A DNA stretch of 64,000 nucleotides from an uncultured Clostridia bacterium (GTDB lineage Bacteria > Bacillota > Clostridia > Peptostreptococcales > Anaerovoracaceae), in the NCBI GenBank assembly GCA_934278925.1, contig CAKQWJ010000005.1:1-64000 (forward strand), given 5' to 3'. Numbering within the stretch: position 1 is the stretch's first letter; each line of letters begins with the position of its first letter. Shown here one piece after another: positions 8,816 to 17,592 of this stretch. Below the pieces are notes generated by a model. That model was not told where the DNA came from. It made no database searches and saw only the letters and a program-made list of their open reading frames with translations. Position numbers and translations under genes: made by a program.

Positions 8816-10752
8816 TACTTCTTACCTCCGTTGATATAATCCTGATTATGCTTCTCATACTCGCTCTTGAGATCACCAAAGTAATCGAGTTCAACATCCC
8901 CTCTTACAGGAACACCGTTCTCCTTGTGGATTGTAATAAAATGATGATCTTCGGAAGGATCCATTTCCGGATAATCACTTCTTGTGAAATTCAGCGTCTT
9001 GGAGCTTGATTTTCTCATTCTGCAGGCTTCAATAATCATCTCTGCAACCTCGAGAATATCCAGAACCTCATGGGTACGAACAAGGTCATGAGTATTGTGG
9101 CAGGACAGCTGCGGAACGATTTCTTCTCTGTAGCTTTTCAGAAGATCCAGGCCCTGTACCAGCAGCGCCTCATTTTTAATGGCACCGCAGTAGTTTCTCA
9201 TGCACTTCGTAATTGCCCAGTTGAGTTCCTTCCAGGAATATCCTTCTTCCACATACATCGGTGCATAGAGTCTCTCGATCTCATCGTCCACCTGTTTTCT
9301 GTCATACGGAGTAAGCTCAATGGTGTCAGAGTACGCGGAAGCTTTACGTCCTGCGTAGTATCCTGTTGCTGCAGCAAAACCTGCACAATCAGAACCGAAC
9401 AGCTGGTCGCCGGCAGCGTAGATTCCATCGATGTTCGTCTTCAGATCCCAGTCATGCATGATACCGCCCGGTGCACCGAAAAGCTGTCTCTCATCATCGC
9501 TGAAGGAAGCGGAGGTCCAACCCGTTCCGTATACCTGCATTGCCTTCTTCGCCGGATCGAAGCCTCTTTTGTTGTAGTAATCCAGAACAGGAACTGCCGT
9601 CTTGCCTTCGTTTCCGATCATCATTCCCCAGATTACATCTCTCTCCTGCTTCGGCAGTCTAGACATATCTGCGTAGAACGGAAGCTTATAACCGCGCTTC
9701 ATCAGTTCGTCGAAAGGAACGGTCTCAGGGCCTCTGTATTCGTACTTCGGCTCATCGATTACTCCGCCCTTCAGGAAGAACTTCTGTCCCGGAGCCGGAT
9801 AGAATCTTTCTTTTACGGTCTTTAATTCATTGCCGTCTCTGTCCAGATACGGAATCTCAACGCCTCTGGAGTCCACCATTGTGCACGCATACCAAGTGTT
9901 GTGATTGTTGCCTGCACTGTACGGAGGGAAGCTGGATCCCGCAGCGGAGAACTCGGCTCTTACGCTCTTCTCCATCATGGTGAATTCCATGCCCACTCTG
10001 TATCCCATGGCATGTCCGGAGCCGATGGAGTTGAACGGTCTGAATTCACACAGTCCCGGCAGGTCTGCATTAAACAGCCACAATCTTGCCGGTCTGGACA
10101 TTGTCAGGATGGTAGATTTCGAATGGAACACTTTAATCTTTCCGGTATGAGTATCCATTCCGATTGCGCCTACGCCTCTCTTCTTTCCATCCACATTTGC
10201 GGTCAGAAGAGCCGTCGCTTCCGTATAGTCGTAAACCTTTACGCCCAGTCTCTTGAGCTCCTTCAGCAGTGCAGGCTTAAAAGTCTTTCCCCATACTCTC
10301 AAAGTGAACTTGTTCTCATAGTCATATGCGAACATCAGCTTGGTCTCTTCGTCTCTGAAATCAGCACCGACGAATTCATCATCCGTATCTCTGATTTTTC
10401 CGCCAATTTCCTCCAGATCTTCGAGTCGGTCCCAACCTTCTTCGCAGCAAATATAGTGTGCGATACCGTTGGACAGATGGTCCTGCTCATCCACATACGC
10501 TTCCGCAATTTCTTTTGAAGTTACCTTTGAGCATGGATTGGTACATGCGGATTCCCAATGGTCGAAACCCGTTCCTGCAGATCCGCTTCGAACGGTTGCA
10601 CCTTTTTCAACAAGGACGACCCTCTCCCCTCTTCTGGCAGCGGATAATGCTGCGAAACAACCGGCGATTCCTCCACCGAGAACGAGCACGTCAGATTCAA
10701 TGTGTTCTTCCTGACCAAATTCATTCGCATAAGGCCATTTAATTTCGCTCAT
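8815..10752 (-). CDS. FAD-dependent oxidoreductase, fumarate reductase / APS reductase alpha-like
   Basis: 645 residues. A Rossmann dinucleotide site, VLVLGGGIAGCFAALSA, lies at about residues 22-40, followed by VVLVEKG. The C-terminal half carries GIYAAGDQLFGSDCAGFAAA, the second FAD contact typical of the succinate dehydrogenase/fumarate reductase/AprA flavoprotein family. With the small 4Fe-4S protein it resembles an AprAB-type pair, but no sulfate-activation genes are nearby, so sulfate reduction is not implied. More likely it reduces or oxidises an organic substrate, with electrons passing through the ferredoxin. A GntR regulator is transcribed divergently. Confidence 0.85.
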   Translation of the reverse strand: MSEIKWPYANEFGQEEHIESDVLVLGGGIAGCFAALSAARRGERVVLVEKGATVRSGSAGTGFDHWESACTNPCSKVTSKEIAEAYVDEQDHLSNGIAHYICCEEGWDRLEDLEEIGGKIRDTDDEFVGADFRDEETKLMFAYDYENKFTLRVWGKTFKPALLKELKRLGVKVYDYTEATALLTANVDGKKRGVGAIGMDTHTGKIKVFHSKSTILTMSRPARLWLFNADLPGLCEFRPFNSIGSGHAMGYRVGMEFTMMEKSVRAEFSAAGSSFPPYSAGNNHNTWYACTMVDSRGVEIPYLDRDGNELKTVKERFYPAPGQKFFLKGGVIDEPKYEYRGPETVPFDELMKRGYKLPFYADMSRLPKQERDVIWGMMIGNEGKTAVPVLDYYNKRGFDPAKKAMQVYGTGWTSASFSDDERQLFGAPGGIMHDWDLKTNIDGIYAAGDQLFGSDCAGFAAATGYYAGRKASAYSDTIELTPYDRKQVDDEIERLYAPMYVEEGYSWKELNWAITKCMRNYCGAIKNEALLVQGLDLLKSYREEIVPQLSCHNTHDLVRTHEVLDILEVAEMIIEACRMRKSSSKTLNFTRSDYPEMDPSEDHHFITIHKENGVPVRGDVELDYFGDLKSEYEKHNQDYINGGKK

Positions 10753-10882
10753 GAATATTCCTCTCTTTCTATCATATTCCGAGTGTTAAGTTGAGATGAT
10801 TATACACGTTAATTTTGTGGAATGCAATATGCATTTTGCATTTTGCACAATCTTGTAATTAAGTTTATCTTGCGAGCAGATA

Positions 10883-10909
10883 ATGCATGTTATAAAATAC
10901 ATGTAGCAT
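10883..10909. promoter_or_regulatory. Candidate GntR operator in the divergent promoter region
   Basis: The 178-nt divergent region holds the dyad ATGCATGT-TATAAAAT-ACATGTAGCAT (perfect core ATGT-N8-ACAT at 10887-10902). It is just upstream of the regulator's ribosome site. GntR/FadR-type proteins usually bind short dyads in such places, so this is a plausible autoregulatory operator. It is inferred from position and symmetry only. Confidence 0.4.
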
Positions 10910-10930
10910 AATTTGAAAGGATTTGATGAA

Positions 10931-11578
10931 ATGGCTGTAGTTAAGACAATCACCGAACAAGTATATGACAATATCTATGAGTTAATTTTAAACAGGACTT
11001 TTGCTCCCGGCATGAAGCTGACGTTGAAGACGCTTCAGGAAGAGCTGGGGGTTAGCTCAAGCCCGATTCGCGAAGCCTTAACCAGGCTGCAGCAGGATGG
11101 AATTGTAGACTATCAGCCCAACAGCGGCGTGAAGCTGCGCACGTATACAGATAAAGAAGTGCAGGATTTGTTCAATATTCTGTCCGATCTTGATATGCTA
11201 TCTCTTAAATATGCACTGGACAGCGATAACCGCGAGATCCTCATTCAGAAATTGAAGCACAACACACAAGCATCCAAGGCAATGATTTCAGATGTGGATG
11301 TAGCAGAGTGGCTCAGTTTTTCCGATAAGTTCCATAAGATCATTGCGGATGCGGCAGACAATCCGTTCTTGCAGGATTGTCTTCGGAAAATATACCGTCA
11401 TATCACCATATTCTCTGTTCAGTATGAAACAGACAGCTCCAATCGGGATTCGATACAGGCGGCACATGAGCACATCGTGGAACTTCTTGAAGAAGGAAAC
11501 TATGATGAAGCTATTTTAGAGTATAAGAATCATGTACTCCTGTCCGCCGACCTTGCCAGATCTTGCTTAACTGAATAA
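10931..11578 (+). CDS. GntR-family transcriptional regulator (FadR-like)
   Basis: 215 residues. The N-terminal winged helix-turn-helix (about 1-70) contains TLQEELGVSSSPIREALTRL, the GntR signature. The rest is an all-helical FCD-type effector domain with FHKIIADAADNPFL and a C-terminal AHEHIVELLEEGNYDEA helix. It is divergent from the flavoprotein-ferredoxin-permease genes and probably controls them in response to a small organic acid. The start at 10931 follows AAAGGA at good spacing; an upstream TTG at 10913 precedes that ribosome site and is rejected. Confidence 0.92.
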   Translation: MAVVKTITEQVYDNIYELILNRTFAPGMKLTLKTLQEELGVSSSPIREALTRLQQDGIVDYQPNSGVKLRTYTDKEVQDLFNILSDLDMLSLKYALDSDNREILIQKLKHNTQASKAMISDVDVAEWLSFSDKFHKIIADAADNPFLQDCLRKIYRHITIFSVQYETDSSNRDSIQAAHEHIVELLEEGNYDEAILEYKNHVLLSADLARSCLTE

Positions 11579-11588
11579 TTCCATGCCA

Positions 11589-11623
11589 AAATCCCCTGCG
11601 GAGCCGCGCTCCGCAGGGGATTT
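11589..11623. terminator. Bidirectional terminator between gntR and phoU
   Basis: AAATCCCCTGCGGAGC and its exact reverse complement form a 16-bp GC-rich stem with a CGC loop between two convergent genes. The minus side runs into TTTTGG. The plus side has a weak T-tract followed later by a T-run. Confidence 0.85.
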
Positions 11624-11690
11624 CCCCCAGTCATCATTCATCATTATCGTTTTTTCTTCGGGCCGGCTCTGCCGCCGGCCGCTCCCTTCT

Positions 11691-12341
11691 CTAATTATCC
11701 GGCAGGAGTTCGCCGTTCACGGAGAAGGCTACCCAGTTGCCCACGTTGGCGGCGTGGTCGCCGATGCGCTCCAGGTATTTGGCGATCATCAGCATGTCCA
11801 GGACGTCCCGGTCGCTGTCATCGATGCGGCCCCGGATGCGTTCGAGGAGATTGAATTTTATTTTTTCAAAATACTCGTCCACTACGTCGTCGTAGGCAAT
11901 GACTTCTTTGGCGTGCTCCAGGCTCCGGGCCTGGAAAGCCTCTACGCTGGATTTGACCATGTAGACCACCGCTTCGCCCATTTTCTGGAAGTCCTGGGTG
12001 CGGATGGCCTGGGTGAGCTGACCGGTGAGGACGATCTCGGCGATGTCCAGGGACTGATCCCCGATGCGGTGCAGGTCGGTCACCATTTTGAGGGTGGCAG
12101 AAATGATTCGCAGGTCCGACGCCACCGGCTGCTGTTTCATGATCAGCTGAATGCACATGATTTCGATTTCACGCTCCTTCTGGGAAATCGTATCCTGCAG
12201 CTTTACCACCTTCTTTGCCAGCTTCTCGTCGTTGGTGAGGAAACAGCGGACTGCCCGGTCGATGATGTCTTCGCACATACCGCCCATCAGGCAAGTCTGA
12301 TCGTCTAATTCTCTCAATTCTCCTTGGAATGTATCTCTCAT
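11691..12341 (-). CDS. phoU: Phosphate signalling protein PhoU
   Basis: 216 residues, the normal PhoU length: two repeats of a three-helix bundle, each with a metal-binding E/D-rich motif. Conserved segments include LASDLRIISATLKMVTDLHRIGDQ-type residues in the first repeat and YLERIGDHAANV in the second. PhoU links the Pst transporter to the sensor kinase of the Pho two-component system and restrains phosphate uptake. It is the last gene of pstSCAB-phoU, and its ATG overlaps the pstB stop (TAATG), so the two are coupled. Confidence 0.97.
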   Translation of the reverse strand: MRDTFQGELRELDDQTCLMGGMCEDIIDRAVRCFLTNDEKLAKKVVKLQDTISQKEREIEIMCIQLIMKQQPVASDLRIISATLKMVTDLHRIGDQSLDIAEIVLTGQLTQAIRTQDFQKMGEAVVYMVKSSVEAFQARSLEHAKEVIAYDDVVDEYFEKIKFNLLERIRGRIDDSDRDVLDMLMIAKYLERIGDHAANVGNWVAFSVNGELLPDN

Positions 12342-13099
12342 TAACCGAACCTCCCTGTAATGTAATCTTCTGTACGCTTGTCTCTCGGGTCGGAGAAAAT
12401 CTGATTCGTCTCTCCGTACTCCACCAGATCTCCCAGCAGGAAGAAGGCGGTGCGGTCCGAGATACGAACGGCCTGCTGCATGTTATGGGTGACCATGACG
12501 ATGGTGTAATTCTTCTTCAGCTCCTCCGCCAGGTCTTCGATTTTGCCCGTGGAAATCGGGTCCAAAGCACTGGTTGGCTCGTCCATCAGCAGCACATCCG
12601 GCTCCACGGCCAGGGCCCGGGCGATGCACAGTCTCTGCTGCTGGCCGCCGGACATGCCCAGCGCCGACTTCTTCAGCCGGTCCTTGGTCTCTTCCCAGAT
12701 GGCCGCCGCCTTCAGGGACCGCTCTACGATCTCATCCAGCTCCGTCTTATTTCGGATGCCGCCGATGCGCGGACCGTAGGCGATGTTGTCATAAATGCTC
12801 ATCGGGAACGGATTCGGTTTCTGGAATACCATTCCAACCTTCCGGCGCAGGTCGGTCACGTCCACGTCATTGCCCAAAATATTTTTACCCCGGTACTCCA
12901 GGGTTCCTTCCACCCGGCAATCCGGAATCAGGTCGTTCATCCGGTTGATGTTCCGCAGGAACGTGGATTTGCCGCAGCCGGATGGGCCGATCAGCGCCGT
13001 GATGGAATGTTCCGGAATGTCCATGCTGATTTTCTGGAGAGCTTGGTGCTCGCCGTACCACAGGTCCAGGTCCCGGACTTTGATAATTGGTTCGTTCAT
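12341..13099 (-). CDS. pstB: Phosphate ABC transporter ATPase PstB
   Basis: 252 residues. Walker A is GPSGCGKSTFLR, the Q-loop region MVFQKPNPFPMSIYDN is diagnostic of PstB, the signature is MSGGQQQRL, and Walker B is VLLMDEPTSALD. It supplies ATP hydrolysis for PstA-PstC at the inner face of the membrane. It follows pstA by 3 nt and overlaps phoU, so the operon is compact. Confidence 0.98.
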   Translation of the reverse strand: MNEPIIKVRDLDLWYGEHQALQKISMDIPEHSITALIGPSGCGKSTFLRNINRMNDLIPDCRVEGTLEYRGKNILGNDVDVTDLRRKVGMVFQKPNPFPMSIYDNIAYGPRIGGIRNKTELDEIVERSLKAAAIWEETKDRLKKSALGMSGGQQQRLCIARALAVEPDVLLMDEPTSALDPISTGKIEDLAEELKKNYTIVMVTHNMQQAVRISDRTAFFLLGDLVEYGETNQIFSDPRDKRTEDYITGRFG

Positions 13100-13102
13100 G
13101 TT

Positions 13103-13948
13103 CTATCCTCTTTTCTCCTGTATTTTCTTTGCGGTGTGGGAGGCGATCAGGTTCAGTGCCAAAGTCAGCGCCATCAGCACGATGGCGATGGCAAACGCGA
13201 TGTCGTAGGCGCCTCGCTCACTGGCGTAGATGTAAAGGGCTACCGTCAGCGTTGCGGAGGACGACTGCAAAGCCTGCACGAAACCGATCATCTTCAGTCC
13301 GAAGCCCGCGGTAAAAAGAAGTGCCGCCGATTCCGAGGTGATCCGGCCCACCGACAAAATGCATCCGGTAATGATGCCGTCCAATGCACTTGGAAGCACC
13401 ACGGTTCGAATCATGTGCCACTTGCCGCTGCCCAGTGCCAGGGCACCTTCCCGGTAGCTCTGGGGAACCGTCAGCAAACTCTCCCTCGTGTTGCTGATAA
13501 TGGTTGGCAGCACCATCAGCACCAGGGTCAGCGCGCCGGCCAGAATACCTTGCTTCAGTCCGCCGATCTGAATGAAGATCAGCATGCCCACCAATCCAAA
13601 CAGAATGGACGGGATTCCCGTCAGAATCTCCGCCGCGAAGCTGATCAGGTTGGTCAGCTTCCGGCTGGTGGAATACTCCGTCAGGTAGATGGCCGCGCCC
13701 ACGCCCAGAGGCAGGACGATAATCATCGCCACGAAAATGATATACAGCGTGTTCAGAATATTTGGCAGAATTCCGATGTTGCCGGTGAGGTTGTTGGGCT
13801 CCGTGGACAGGAGGTTCCAGGTCAGGCTCGGGATGCCTCGGTACAAAATATAGCCGATAATCATCAGGAGCACCAGACAGGTGATGCCGGAGCACAGCCC
13901 CATCAGCCCTCTCAGAAGTCTGTCCATGTTTTTTCTATGCGTACTCAT
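13103..13948 (-). CDS. pstA: Phosphate ABC transporter permease PstA
   Basis: 281 residues with six predicted membrane helices. The ABC permease EAA-type loop is SYREGALALGSGKWHMIRTVVLPSALDGIITG. It forms the channel with PstC. Its start overlaps the pstC stop by one base. Confidence 0.97.
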   Translation of the reverse strand: MSTHRKNMDRLLRGLMGLCSGITCLVLLMIIGYILYRGIPSLTWNLLSTEPNNLTGNIGILPNILNTLYIIFVAMIIVLPLGVGAAIYLTEYSTSRKLTNLISFAAEILTGIPSILFGLVGMLIFIQIGGLKQGILAGALTLVLMVLPTIISNTRESLLTVPQSYREGALALGSGKWHMIRTVVLPSALDGIITGCILSVGRITSESAALLFTAGFGLKMIGFVQALQSSSATLTVALYIYASERGAYDIAFAIAIVLMALTLALNLIASHTAKKIQEKRG

Positions 13949-14814
13949 TATTGCTCCTCCTTCCGGATCACTCTGTGCAGAATCCAGTTAATCATCATGA
14001 TGAACAGGAACAGCACCAGTCCGATGGAGAACAGGGCCTGTCTCTGCAGCGATCCATAGGACGCGTAGGACATTTCCGAAACGATGGCGGTGGTCAGGAA
14101 CCGAACGGATTTGAACAGTCCCGGCATGTTCGCCACGTTTCCGGCAACCATGATAATCGCCATGGCCTCGCCCAGCGCTCTGCCCACGCCCTGAATGACC
14201 GCTGCCGCCACGCCGCTCTTTGCGGCCCGCAGGGATACGCGGAACCAGGTCTCCGTGTAGTTGGCCCCCAAAGCCAGCGAGGCTTCTTCATACTCTCTCG
14301 GCACGGCCCGCAGCGCGGTGGCCGACACGCTGATGATGTACGGTAAAATCATAATCGTCAGGACCACGATGGCGGAGAACAGTGTAGCGCCGGAGGACAG
14401 GTGAAATGCCCTCTGCACGCCCGGTACCAGTACGGTCATGCCCACCAGGCCATATACGACGGACGGAATTCCTGCCAGAAGCTCTACGGCTCCCTGAATA
14501 ACCGATGCGATTCTCGGAGGTGCGGCTTTGGCCAGGAACATGGCGGTAAAAATACCAATCGGTATTCCCAGGATTACCGCTCCCGCCGTGCCGTAGACGC
14601 TGGTCAGGATGAATGGCAGAATGCCGAACTGATTCTGACCGGATTTCCAGGTGGTACCGAACAGGAACTTGATCGGTCCGATTTTGTGAATGGCCGGAAT
14701 TCCGGAGATAATCAGGTACACGCTAATCAGCAGCACGAAGGCGACACTGACAAAACCACAGAACAGGAACAGTCCGTGTATTGCGTTTTCCATTAAATCT
14801 TTTTTCTTCTTCAT
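13948..14814 (-). CDS. pstC: Phosphate ABC transporter permease PstC
   Basis: 288 residues with six membrane helices. The EAA loop is EYEEASLALGANYTETWFRV followed by GVGRALGEAMAIIMVAGN. It is the partner of PstA in the high-affinity phosphate transporter. It lies 145 nt after pstS, separated by a hairpin that probably lowers its transcription relative to the binding protein. Confidence 0.97.
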   Translation of the reverse strand: MKKKKDLMENAIHGLFLFCGFVSVAFVLLISVYLIISGIPAIHKIGPIKFLFGTTWKSGQNQFGILPFILTSVYGTAGAVILGIPIGIFTAMFLAKAAPPRIASVIQGAVELLAGIPSVVYGLVGMTVLVPGVQRAFHLSSGATLFSAIVVLTIMILPYIISVSATALRAVPREYEEASLALGANYTETWFRVSLRAAKSGVAAAVIQGVGRALGEAMAIIMVAGNVANMPGLFKSVRFLTTAIVSEMSYASYGSLQRQALFSIGLVLFLFIMMINWILHRVIRKEEQ

Positions 14815-14912
14815 CTTACGATTCGCTTTCTATAACTTATGTTTCCCTAGTCTATACTCTCGGCAGCGTGTGCCGAATGAATCTTCTTTTTGGGAGATTC
14901 CCTATAAAGAAG

Positions 14913-14943
14913 AAAGTCGTGTGGCGATGTGCCCCACGACTTT
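14913..14943 (-). terminator. Attenuating hairpin between pstS and pstC
   Basis: AAAGTCGTGTGG (14913-14924) pairs with CCCCACGACTTT (14932-14943) with one mismatch. On the minus strand the stem is followed by TTTCTTCTTT. It lies 16 nt after the pstS stop, inside an operon whose later genes need fewer copies. A leaky terminator giving excess binding protein is the likely role. Confidence 0.75.
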
Positions 14944-14959
14944 CCGGAATGTTTCGGCT

Positions 14960-15790
14960 TTATTCGCTTACCGGAACGGCACCGGCGTTACGAATCAGAT
15001 CTGCCGCATCTTTCGATGTTGCGAAATCGTAGAACTTCTGTGCTTCTTCGGAAAGCTTTCCGTCTTTCTTGGTGATGAAGCAGAACGGACGCTGCAGCTT
15101 GTAGCTTCCATCTTTGATGGTGTCTTCGGTGCAAGTTACGCCGTTAATCTTGATTCCCTGAATCTTGTCCTGACCTTCTACTGCGGAGAAGGAAGCGTAT
15201 CCGATTGCTTTCTCATTGCTGCCTACTGCGGAGATTACCGCACCTGTGGATGTCAATTCCTGTTCCAGCTTGCACTTGTCTTCGGTGCCGGTTGCACTTT
15301 CGAAACCGTCTCTCGTACCGGATCCTGCTTCTCTGCCGATGCAGGAGATCTTTCCGGCTTTACCGCCGACCTGGCTCCAGTCTGTGATCTTTCCGCTAAA
15401 AATGTCTGCTACCTGCTGAGTTGTCAGATCCTTTACACCGTTGTTTGCATTGACGATTACGGAGATTCCGTCCAGTGCGATGACCTTCTGTTCCAGTCCG
15501 TCCTTCTCGTCATCCTTCAGTGCTCTGGATGCCAGGCCGATGTCGGTGTTGCCGTTCTTGGCTTCTTCGATTCCGGTACCGGATCCGGTTGGATCGTATG
15601 TTACCTTTACGCCTTCGTTATCCTTCTGATACTGTTCAGAAAGTGCACCCATCACTTCCTCCATGGAAGTGGATCCGTTCGTGCTGACCGTTGCACTCTT
15701 TTCCTTGCTGCTGCCGCATCCTGTGAGAGCAGCCATACCCATCAGACCGGTCAGGCCCAGGGCAATCAGTTTGAGATTTCTTTTTTTCAT
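14960..15790 (-). CDS. pstS: Phosphate-binding lipoprotein PstS
   Basis: 276 residues. It has a lipoprotein signal peptide with lipobox LTGC (Cys at about residue 25), then a phosphate-binding fold starting STNGSTSMEEV. The phosphate-loop segments GSGTGIEE and REAGSGTRDGFE are present. It captures phosphate at the outer membrane face for PstCA. It is first in the operon, preceded by CTTTAC repeats typical of phosphate control and followed by an attenuator. Confidence 0.97.
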   Translation of the reverse strand: MKKRNLKLIALGLTGLMGMAALTGCGSSKEKSATVSTNGSTSMEEVMGALSEQYQKDNEGVKVTYDPTGSGTGIEEAKNGNTDIGLASRALKDDEKDGLEQKVIALDGISVIVNANNGVKDLTTQQVADIFSGKITDWSQVGGKAGKISCIGREAGSGTRDGFESATGTEDKCKLEQELTSTGAVISAVGSNEKAIGYASFSAVEGQDKIQGIKINGVTCTEDTIKDGSYKLQRPFCFITKKDGKLSEEAQKFYDFATSKDAADLIRNAGAVPVSE

Positions 15791-15858
15791 CTTTCTCTCT
15801 CCTTTGCTTTCTTTCCCTTTTCAATTGTTTTCTTTTCTGTTTTCTGATTACAGGTATA

Positions 15859-15934
15859 AGTATAGGGCGATTTCGTAAAGTCTGTTATCGAGGTAAAGTA
15901 AAAAGAACGTAAAGGATGAGGGGGGAATGTAAAG
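15859..15934 (-). promoter_or_regulatory. pstS promoter with four Pho-box-like CTTTAC repeats
   Basis: On the minus strand four copies of CTTTAC occur at 15929-15934, 15909-15914, 15893-15898 and 15875-15880, spaced 20, 16 and 18 nt. They precede a TATACT -10 (15859-15864). PhoP/PhoB regulators of Gram-positive bacteria bind tandem TTTAC/TTAACA-like hexamers upstream of pst operons. The spacing is not a strict 11-nt period, so the exact protein register is uncertain. Confidence 0.6.
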
Positions 15935-16024
15935 TGGTGCGCCGGGGGGGCGGGCGGGCGGAGGCTTAAGAACGCTAAGGCCTCCGGCTGCCTGGGAGAG
16001 GGGCCTGACTGTTAAGGCCTCCCC

Positions 16025-16927
16025 CTACACTACTTTTAGCAATGAGAAATCCGCAAACTGCGCCTGCTGAAGCTCGGCGATCTTAATGCTCTGGGCGGTT
16101 TCCTCCAAATTGTACAGGTAATCTACTTCCTGGGCGATGCGTTCCATATCCAAGCCCAACGGTGTCTCGAACGACATCAGCAGATTCACTCCCGGGATGA
16201 ACCCCAGATTCCGATAGATATCCGTCTTCCCGTTGAATTCATTGCGATAGAATTTGGAAGAGGTTTCATGATACCAAAGCCCCAGATGCTCCCACAGAAA
16301 GATGGCTCCCGTTTCCGGATGAATCAGGAGAAAATCCGGACGGATGAATTTTCCCGGCGCATATTCGATGGGATACTCGTAGATTACGTAGAAACCCGCC
16401 GCGCTGAACCGCTCGTAGAGCAGCGCTTCCACTCGGCTCCGAACGGCGATGCCATCGAATGTCAGGATTTTCAAATTCTCCGGGTAGTGCACCGGGATTT
16501 TCGCTTTATGGGCCTTCATCGCCCGGAAGCGCTGCCAGACGGGATCCTTTTCCGGGTGCAGTGCATACTCCGTTGGACGTGTCGGACGATAGTGCTTGGG
16601 AAGAGCTGCTTTTACCGCAGTGGCCGTCGGCGAACTGTACTTTTCGAGGAAGGACTCCATTGCTTTGATGTTCTTCTCCAACACCTCCAGCATCGCCCGG
16701 CAGAACCGAAGCTCCCGGATGCCGCGCACCGTCTCGTTCTCGGCGCTGCCCAGATAGATTTCCTTCCCCTTCTTCTTACCATAGTAATATGCACGCCCGT
16801 TCTTGATGCATATCCGCAGCGTCATTTTGTCATACTTCATCAGCGCCTTCTGTCGCTGAAGGTATCGTTTCCGCAGCAGCCGATTCTCGTCCAGACCGGC
16901 CTTCACGTATTTCGAACAATGAACCAT
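16025..16927 (-). CDS. PD-(D/E)XK nuclease-like protein, paralogue 1
   Basis: 300 residues from the ATG at 16927, which has AGGAG 9-10 nt upstream. The frame stays open for 66 more codons, but that part lacks a ribosome site, and the paralogue at 34196-35098 is also exactly 300 residues. The N-terminal part (about 20-95) has a basic beta-hairpin (LRICIKNGRAYYYGKKKG) and a helical segment. The C-terminal part looks like a restriction-type nuclease core: E167 in VRSRVEALLY, E184 in YEYPIEY, D198 in RPDFLLIHP and E213-H214 in LWEHLGLW, then NLLMSFET. The usual last Lys of E-x-K is replaced by E-H-L. I recall similar uncharacterised proteins in Clostridia. Three palindromes lie upstream (17154-17392). 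No function is known. Confidence 0.75.
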   Translation of the reverse strand: MVHCSKYVKAGLDENRLLRKRYLQRQKALMKYDKMTLRICIKNGRAYYYGKKKGKEIYLGSAENETVRGIRELRFCRAMLEVLEKNIKAMESFLEKYSSPTATAVKAALPKHYRPTRPTEYALHPEKDPVWQRFRAMKAHKAKIPVHYPENLKILTFDGIAVRSRVEALLYERFSAAGFYVIYEYPIEYAPGKFIRPDFLLIHPETGAIFLWEHLGLWYHETSSKFYRNEFNGKTDIYRNLGFIPGVNLLMSFETPLGLDMERIAQEVDYLYNLEETAQSIKIAELQQAQFADFSLLKVV

Positions 16928-17153
16928 TTTCCTCGCTCCTTTCTTACTTGCGTTGGATGTATTTGGCCGCAAATCTCTTGCGACCCTCTTCTTAGCTCCA
17001 TTATCGCAAATGCGCCGCACCCATGCATCATATTTCGTTCGAGAAAAATCGAGATTTTGCTTAATGAGAAATTTCGATTGGCGTCCCCTGTATTCTAATA
17101 AATCTGTCCCTCTTGCGTTATTCAACTCCCATGTGCCTAGAATTTTTGAGCGA

Positions 17154-17392
17154 GTTCACGCTAATCTCCCCCAAAAGCTCATTTAGCGTGAATCCATTTT
17201 TGCAAAGCTGCCGGAATTCTAATTTTCAGCCGGTCCTTTCGATTTATTTTCACGCTAAATCTTCATTTTCGCTCAAAAAGCGTGAATTTCTTTTTCGCCG
17301 CAAATTTTTTCTGTCGCTCAACATGCCCTTGCACGGAATTTCCCCAAAACTCGTTCACGCTATTTCGCCGATTTTCCCATTTTAGCGTGAAC
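17154..17392. repeat. Array D: three 38-40-nt palindromes upstream of the nuclease-like gene
   Basis: Three hairpins share arms GTTCACGCTAA / TTAGCGTGAA: D1 17154-17193 (40 nt), D2 17249-17286 (38 nt, arms TTCACGCT/AGCGTGAA) and D3 17353-17392 (40 nt, perfect 10-bp arms GTTCACGCTA/TAGCGTGAAC). Loop sequences differ. Spacing is about 95-105 nt. D1 starts 227 nt upstream of the start of paralogue 1. The rest of 16928-17153 and 17393-17562 shows no gene that I can support. Confidence 0.8.
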
Positions 17393-17562
17393 TCGCCTCG
17401 TTTTTCTAGGCATATGAGAGTTTCCGCATAAAAATATCTCTATTTCGCCGCAGGCGGCCGAGATGACCCAGACGAGCGGCGCATCCCAGGCGACCGGCGC
17501 GGCCAAAGGGACCGGTCCGCCCTTGTCCCAAGGGCGCCCCATTGCCATTCGGCGACACGGAA

Positions 17563-17592
17563 AAGGCCCGCCGGGCGTTCCCGGCGGGCCTT
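17563..17592 (-). terminator. Terminator of trpS
   Basis: AAGGCCCGCCGGG (17563-17575) and CCCGGCGGGCCTT (17580-17592) form a perfect 13-bp stem with a CGTT loop. On the minus strand it is followed by TTCCG after TTTT. It ends the trpS transcript. Confidence 0.88.

Noticed and set aside
12329..14059. 576-codon plus-strand frame opposite pstB-pstA
   Set aside because: Shadow of the pst genes; no ribosome site and no recognisable domains.
16928..17125. 66-residue N-terminal extension of nuclease-like paralogue 1
   Set aside because: No ribosome site; the ATG at 16927 has one and gives the same 300-residue length as paralogue 2.
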